Assembly (NCBI GenBank): GCA_964481075.1
Contig: CAYZSD010000116.1
Location: forward strand, 1 to 11,567
DNA: 11,567 nucleotides
Origin: MWFE01 sp964481075
GTDB taxonomy: Bacteria > Bacteroidota > Bacteroidia > Bacteroidales > Tenuifilaceae
Direction: 5' to 3'
Shown here: positions 7,707-11,567 of the stretch, in pieces
Position numbering within the stretch: the first letter of the stretch is position 1
Layout of the letters: each line of letters opens with the position of its first letter
Position numbers and translations under genes: made by a program
Notes under the pieces: model-generated
Databases searched by the model: none
The model's input: the letters and a program-made list of their open reading frames with translations, nothing else
What the model was told of the DNA's origin: nothing

Positions 7707-8801
7707 CTATTCTGGGAATATCAGCAGGGGAATATCAGCTTCTGAGAGCATTCTCCTTGTGAGGGACGGGTTGAATAATCGTTCAAGAATGGTTCGTTTA
7801 TGCATTGTGAGGGCTACAAGGCTTATCGATTTGCCAGAAATGTAACCCTTGAAAGCTTCGGCAGGGTTCTTACCCTTAATAATTTCAAATTCAATGGAGG
7901 CTTTTCGGGCAACCTTTTTGAAGTACTCCTTAAGGCTATTAAGTTTCCCTTTTACAACTGGATTCTCTGGGTCATCGAAAACACTTGCGCAGAATATGCT
8001 CACATTAAAACCCGACATAATAATGATGAGTTTTCGAAGAGCTGAAAAGTCGGTTTCGTCGAGTTGTGTTGCATAAAGGATGTTCTTTACTTCGCTAATA
8101 TCCTTTAAAATAGCATGTTCTGGAATTACTAAGAGGGGGATTTGCGTTTCTTTTACCACCTCTGCCGCTACGCTTCCAACAAGCTCCGAACTTCTAAAAC
8201 CTTCGCTTTTGGTACCCATAATAAGCATACCAGGTTTGTATCGTTTGCACATATCAATAATACCATAGCTGGCAAAACCTTCCCGTAACGAGTAACCAAT
8301 CTTAACTTCTTTCATACCATTCCGTTCAGCAAACAAACAAATTTCATTGTAGAATTTTACGAGCTGCTCTTTGGCATTTTTATGAAGAATTTGATAGCTG
8401 ATGTCAACATCTATTTGAATGCTTGCTGCATCGGAGAAGGGAATCATATCGACAATCGGTGAATTGAAAACATGTAGCAGCTTAAGCTCTGCTTCGTACA
8501 CATGTGCAAGCTGCAGGGCAAAGAAGGCGGCGTTCTTAGAGTGCTCAGAAAAATCGAGGGGGACGAGTATTTTTCTTGGCCTCGATTCTCCCTTCTTTGA
8601 AAGCCGATATTCGGCTAATAGCCGCATGGCTTTGTCAACATCCGATTCGCTTATCTGCACCTTCACGTTGTCCGACACGTTGGGTTGTACCAGATTAACG
8701 TTCTTAAGGTAGCAGCTTATTCCATTCGACTCGAGGAAGCTCTGAAGAACCAAAGCACTAGAGTAGGTCTCGTTTGCAATAACAATAAGCTGGCTGTCCA
8801 T
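7707..8801 (-). CDS. Tandem universal stress protein with N-terminal DUF2007-like domain
   Basis: A cytoplasmic stress protein of 364 residues in three parts. Residues 1-66 (LIVIANETYSSALVLQSFLESNGISCYL, ending in VDKAMRLLAEY) resemble DUF2007, a small putative signal-transducing domain. Residues 76-228 form a complete UspA domain: ILVPLDFSEHSKNAAFFALQLA, LLHVF, MGTKSEG, and the nucleotide-binding signature Gly196, Gly201, then Gly209-Ser210 in LVGSVAAEVV, ending IPLLVIPE. Residues 238-364 form a second Usp fold (ILYATQLDETDFSALRKLI to ADIPLLIFPE) in which the glycine loop is replaced by LTMHKRTILERLFNPSLTRRML, so ATP binding there is doubtful. It is the first gene of a two-gene unit with the surface lipoprotein gene, and diverges from the sensor gene at 8999 across 197 bases. 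Usp proteins are usually induced by starvation, oxidative or envelope stress. The exact role here is unknown. Confidence 0.88.
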   Translation of the reverse strand: MDSQLIVIANETYSSALVLQSFLESNGISCYLKNVNLVQPNVSDNVKVQISESDVDKAMRLLAEYRLSKKGESRPRKILVPLDFSEHSKNAAFFALQLAHVYEAELKLLHVFNSPIVDMIPFSDAASIQIDVDISYQILHKNAKEQLVKFYNEICLFAERNGMKEVKIGYSLREGFASYGIIDMCKRYKPGMLIMGTKSEGFRSSELVGSVAAEVVKETQIPLLVIPEHAILKDISEVKNILYATQLDETDFSALRKLIIIMSGFNVSIFCASVFDDPENPVVKGKLNSLKEYFKKVARKASIEFEIIKGKNPAEAFKGYISGKSISLVALTMHKRTILERLFNPSLTRRMLSEADIPLLIFPE

Positions 8802-8998
8802 GATTTCAAGGTTTTATAATTCAATCGTAATATACATCAAAATATCAACATGGTCAAGTATTTGATTCATTTTTTCCATTCATTAAACAATTTTTTGGAT
8901 TCTGAAAAATAAAACCTATTTTCACAATTTGTAAAAACCTAATAATTGCAGATTAGGAAGAACTTCTATTTTGGGCTAATTCTAAGATAATTAATGTG
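8802..8998. promoter_or_regulatory. Divergent intergenic region with a 6-base inverted repeat and candidate promoter
   Basis: This AT-rich gap separates two divergent genes and must hold both promoters. For the + strand sensor, TATTTTG (8967-8973) is one base short of the Bacteroidota -7 consensus TAnnTTTG and lies 18 bases after a TTG at 8946-8948. That TTG sits in the loop of a perfect inverted repeat, CCTAAT (8938-8943) and ATTAGG (8952-8957), so a protein bound there would overlap the -33 element. For the - strand, the complement of CAAAATA (8838-8844) gives the same TATTTTG 36 bases before the stress protein ATG, without a clear -33 partner. All are weak matches read by eye. Confidence 0.3.
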
Positions 8999-11323
8999 AT
9001 GAGAATCCGCATGAAGATAAGGAGTAAAATACTCCTTTCGGTTTTGGTTGTAACCTCTATTGCTTACTCTTTCTCAATGGGTTACTTAATTCTTAAGCTT
9101 AGGAATACGTCGCTACGCGATTCATATCAAAAGGCTGATTTGTATGCAAGTGAAAGCGCCGGATTGATACGTTCGTTCTTAAACACCGATATGGATGTTT
9201 CTCGAACAATGGCTCACACTTTTAGATTCTTCCGAAAGATCCCTCAAAACCAGAGAGCCGACTTTTTTATTAAGATGATACATGGCATTGCAGTTGAGAA
9301 TCCCAACTTCTTATCGGTATGGGGAAGCTGGGAGATTAATGCCCTCGATAGTTCCTACAAGAAACCTCACGGGCGACATCGTTATACATATTACCGGGAG
9401 AACGGTGTGCTGAAATATAAGGAAGAGACCCTTAATCTTGATGGCGATGTGCTTGGAAGTGGATACCACAACGTAAAGCTTTCGAAGCGTGAGAGCATGA
9501 TTGACCCATACTGGTTTGCCTACACCGAGAACAGCGAACTACTCCTTGAGGCTAGCACCGCTGTACCTCTCATAGAAGATGGTAAGTTCATGGGACTTTT
9601 CGGTCTAGATATACCTCTTGCTCGCTATCAGGATCTTACAAACCAGATTCACCCATTTGAGGGTAGCTATTCCGTCATGCTGTCGCACAATGGATCTATC
9701 GTTGGCCATCCTAACGATGAATTGCTCGGAAAATCGTTTGCCGAAAATTATCCACAGTTGGACGCTCAGCATAAAGTAAGCCAGAAAGTTTTTGCTGGAG
9801 AGAACTTCTCGTTTACAATGATTGATTCCGTTTCAGGAAAAGAGTTCTATGCAACATTTGCATCCATACCAATTGGAAAAACTGAAAATCCATGGTCGTT
9901 TGGGATATTTGTTCCTTCGGAAGTGATTCTTGTGGAAGCAAAGGCTATTTCGAAGAACTCAATGATTATTAGCTTGATATCCCTGTTTTTCCTTGCCATG
10001 ATTGTCTGGTTCATTGCCCATCGAACTACCGTTCCTTTGGTTCGTACCCAACAGGTTTTAGGAGAACTAGCTAAAGGACAGATTGATGAAAGGAAAAAGC
10101 TGATGGTTCATACTGGCGATGAGGTAGAGGATATTAGCGTTTCCCTGAATACATTAATCGATGGACTATGTAAGACTGCCACTTTTGCTCAGGAAATTGG
10201 AAAGGGAAACCTAAACGTTAGCTATCAGACCCTCAGTAACGATGATGTACTTGGTGAATCACTCATTGAGATGCGGGAAAGCTTGGTTCAAGCAAGGAAA
10301 CAAGAAGAGATAAGAAAAATTGAGGACGAGAAGATTAACTGGGCCACATCGGGTATGGCGAAATTTGCCGAAATTCTTCGGAAGAACAATGATAATATGG
10401 AAGAATTTACATATCAGGTTGTTAGTAATCTTGTTAGGTATGTACATGCTGATATTGGGGCAATTTTCTTGCTAAACAACGATAAGGATGATGACATATA
10501 CTTCGACCTTGCTGCTTCGTATGCATACGATCGAAGAAAATTTATAAAGAAGCGAATCGAAATAGGAGAGGGGCTGGTTGGTCGTTGCGCACAGGAGGGC
10601 GAAACTATATTTATTACCGAAGTTCCTAATTCGTACATTCAAATTGTATCAGGGCTGGGGAACGATAATCCATCGTGCATACTTATTGTACCATTGAAAC
10701 TTAATGAGGTAGTGCACGGAGTTATTGAACTAGCAAGCCTTGACGTGTTTGAAAAGCATATCATCGACTTTGTTGAAAGAATTGGTGAAAGCATTGCTTC
10801 TACCGTTGCAACAATCAAGATAAACCTTAAAACGGTCAGATTGCTTGAGGAGTCAAAGGTTAAGTCGGAGGAGCTAGCATCGCAGGAGGAGGAGATGAGG
10901 CAAAACATGGAGGAGCTGCAAGCTACTCAGGAGGAAGCAGCTCGTAAAACTGCCGAGATGGAAAGTTTAATCAGAGCCCTCAACTCATCCAGCTATGTTA
11001 TTGAGTACGATACAAAGGGTAAAATCCTTAGCGTTAACGATGCCTATCTGTCGCTCACCAACCAGCGTGCTGACCAAATGATAGGCTCTCATCATAGCGA
11101 TAACCTAATTCTTGATGAGCAGCAGCTTAAGGAATACAACAACTTCTGGCTTGAGCTAAGCAAGGGTGAGATAAAGAAGGAGAAAACCAGGGTGAATATC
11201 AATGATAAGATATTCACATTTATCGAAACGTACTCCCCAATATTTGATGTGAGTGGAGGGGTTTCAAAAATTCTTAAGATTGCCCACAACATTACCGATT
11301 TCTTAGAAAACCATCAGGAGTAA
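8999..11323 (+). CDS. Transmembrane sensor: Cache-HAMP-GAF-coiled coil-PAS, no output domain
   Basis: A 774-residue paralogue of the sensor at 4673-6715, with a PAS domain added. A GTG at 8996 also opens the frame, but the ATG at 8999 gives MRIRMKIRSKILL, which aligns without gaps to MKIKLGIRQKILL of the paralogue. Transmembrane helix 1 is at about 10-32 and the Cache-like periplasmic region at 33-315 (VWGSWE 107-112, HGR 124-126, FMGLFGLDIPL 197-207, VGHPND 235-240). Helix 2 is at about 321-341, HAMP at 342-394 and a HAMP-like linker at 400-432. GAF spans about 455-608 (IEIGEGLVGRC, VSGLG, VPLKLNEVVHGVIELAS), a coiled coil 613-655 and PAS 656-768 (YVIEYDTKGKILSVNDAYLSLT). No catalytic output domain follows. 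The PAS domain ends the protein six residues before the stop codon. Partner and ligand are unknown; a chemoreceptor-like or kinase-regulating role is possible. Confidence 0.87.
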   Translation: MRIRMKIRSKILLSVLVVTSIAYSFSMGYLILKLRNTSLRDSYQKADLYASESAGLIRSFLNTDMDVSRTMAHTFRFFRKIPQNQRADFFIKMIHGIAVENPNFLSVWGSWEINALDSSYKKPHGRHRYTYYRENGVLKYKEETLNLDGDVLGSGYHNVKLSKRESMIDPYWFAYTENSELLLEASTAVPLIEDGKFMGLFGLDIPLARYQDLTNQIHPFEGSYSVMLSHNGSIVGHPNDELLGKSFAENYPQLDAQHKVSQKVFAGENFSFTMIDSVSGKEFYATFASIPIGKTENPWSFGIFVPSEVILVEAKAISKNSMIISLISLFFLAMIVWFIAHRTTVPLVRTQQVLGELAKGQIDERKKLMVHTGDEVEDISVSLNTLIDGLCKTATFAQEIGKGNLNVSYQTLSNDDVLGESLIEMRESLVQARKQEEIRKIEDEKINWATSGMAKFAEILRKNNDNMEEFTYQVVSNLVRYVHADIGAIFLLNNDKDDDIYFDLAASYAYDRRKFIKKRIEIGEGLVGRCAQEGETIFITEVPNSYIQIVSGLGNDNPSCILIVPLKLNEVVHGVIELASLDVFEKHIIDFVERIGESIASTVATIKINLKTVRLLEESKVKSEELASQEEEMRQNMEELQATQEEAARKTAEMESLIRALNSSSYVIEYDTKGKILSVNDAYLSLTNQRADQMIGSHHSDNLILDEQQLKEYNNFWLELSKGEIKKEKTRVNINDKIFTFIETYSPIFDVSGGVSKILKIAHNITDFLENHQE

Positions 11324-11416
11324 TATCTTCATTTGTTTGGGAAGAATAAATGAAATGTCTAAAAAACAGGTCTAAACTGACATTGAGGAAAGTTATAACC
11401 CTTGAAAATGAAGATA
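11324..11416. repeat. Nested inverted repeats just downstream of the PAS sensor gene
   Basis: The outer arms are TATCTTCATTT (11324-11334), starting on the base after the sensor stop codon, and AAATGAAGATA (11406-11416), a perfect 11-base match across 71 bases. Inside them AATGTC (11354-11359) pairs with GACATT (11379-11384), with GTCTAAA repeated directly at 11357-11363 and 11370-11376. A transcript could fold as a two-level stem. No open reading frame of note lies inside. It may be a 3' UTR structure or a small mobile remnant; neither is proven. Confidence 0.4.
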
Positions 11417-11420
11417 ATAT

Positions 11421-11451
11421 AATTATATGAAAACTTAATATTCATATAATT
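11421..11451. terminator. AT-rich 11-bp hairpin, possible terminator of the sensor transcript
   Basis: AATTATATGAA (11421-11431) and TTCATATAATT (11441-11451) form a perfect 11-bp stem with a 9-base loop. A T-rich run (GTTTTTCTGTTTTT, from 11466) begins 14 bases after the stem. The stem has almost no G/C and the T-run is too distant for a textbook intrinsic terminator, so this is a tentative call. A 10-base palindrome, TTGATATCAA (11451-11460), overlaps its right end. Confidence 0.3.
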
Positions 11452-11539
11452 TGATATCAAGAATTGTTTTTCTGTTTTTAACACCAACCTTGTTTCAAGC
11501 ATTCAATTTTTTACACTACTGACCGACTAATTAATACAG

Positions 11540-11560
11540 ATTTCTCGCTTCGCTCGAAAT
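11540..11560. repeat. REP-like palindromic element with GCGAAGC core
   Basis: This 21-base imperfect palindrome has arms ATTTC (11540-11544) and GAAAT (11556-11560) around TCGCTTCGCTC. It is followed by GACA, a form that resembles intergenic repeats seen scattered through many bacterial genomes (recalled, not searched). On the minus strand it reads ATTTC-GA-GC-GAA-GC-GA-GAAAT: a 5-bp stem, two tandem G/A mismatches, then the GC-GAA-GC mini-hairpin. The window ends seven bases later, so its full extent is unknown. Confidence 0.5.
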
Positions 11561-11567
11561 GACAAGA

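Noticed and set aside
8996..8998. GTG as the start codon of the PAS-containing sensor.
   Set aside because: The ATG directly after it gives an N-terminus that aligns residue for residue with the paralogue, so the GTG is not needed.
9000..11323. The sensor considered as a methyl-accepting chemotaxis protein or histidine kinase.
   Set aside because: No MCP hairpin-tip motif, no H-box and no ATPase N/G boxes occur; the protein ends directly after the PAS domain.

Overview
The window looks like chromosomal DNA of a Bacteroidota member, probably of the Bacteroidales/Marinilabiliales type. The base composition is AT-leaning and no gene start has a Shine-Dalgarno site at working distance, only A/T-rich leaders. 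The lipoprotein carries a Bacteroidota surface-export motif, and the GAF and coiled-coil sequences are of a kind common in that phylum. Rank below phylum is a guess.

Region 1 (8-3946, + strand) is the right-hand end of a surface-polysaccharide (O-antigen or capsule) operon. Four genes are spaced 8 to 32 bases apart: a WbpD/WlbB N-acetyltransferase, a WbpB/WlbA 3-dehydrogenase, a TviB/WbpO-type nucleotide-sugar 6-dehydrogenase and a CapI-type UDP-uronate 4-epimerase. Together they oxidise UDP-HexNAc at C6 and C3 and acetylate a 3-amino group. The product would be a UDP-2,3-diacetamido-2,3-dideoxy-hexuronic acid, possibly galacto-configured because of the epimerase. The WbpE-type aminotransferase needed between steps 2 and 3 is not here and is expected to the left.

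Region 2 (3964-6715, - strand) converges on the operon. It holds an MsrA methionine sulfoxide reductase with an export-like N-terminus and a 680-residue membrane sensor (Cache-HAMP-GAF-coiled coil). A perfect 11-base inverted repeat lies over the msrA start region.

Region 3 (6878-8801, - strand) is a two-gene unit with one base between genes: a tandem universal stress protein with a DUF2007-like N-terminal domain, then an unrecognised lipoprotein predicted to be surface-exposed.

Region 4 (8999-11323, + strand) is a second, paralogous sensor (Cache-HAMP-GAF-coiled coil-PAS), divergent from region 3. The two sensors bracket region 3 in opposite orientations. Neither has a recognisable kinase, cyclase, phosphatase or chemotaxis output domain, and their most conserved stretch is a glutamate-rich coiled coil rather than the ligand domain. 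Regions 2 to 4 together read as an envelope and oxidative-stress sensing and repair neighbourhood; this is inferred from context only.

The last 244 bases are non-coding and rich in inverted repeats. They end in a REP-like palindrome whose minus strand can fold into a d(GCGAAGC)-type mini-hairpin. No rRNA, tRNA, CRISPR array, insertion sequence or transposase was seen.
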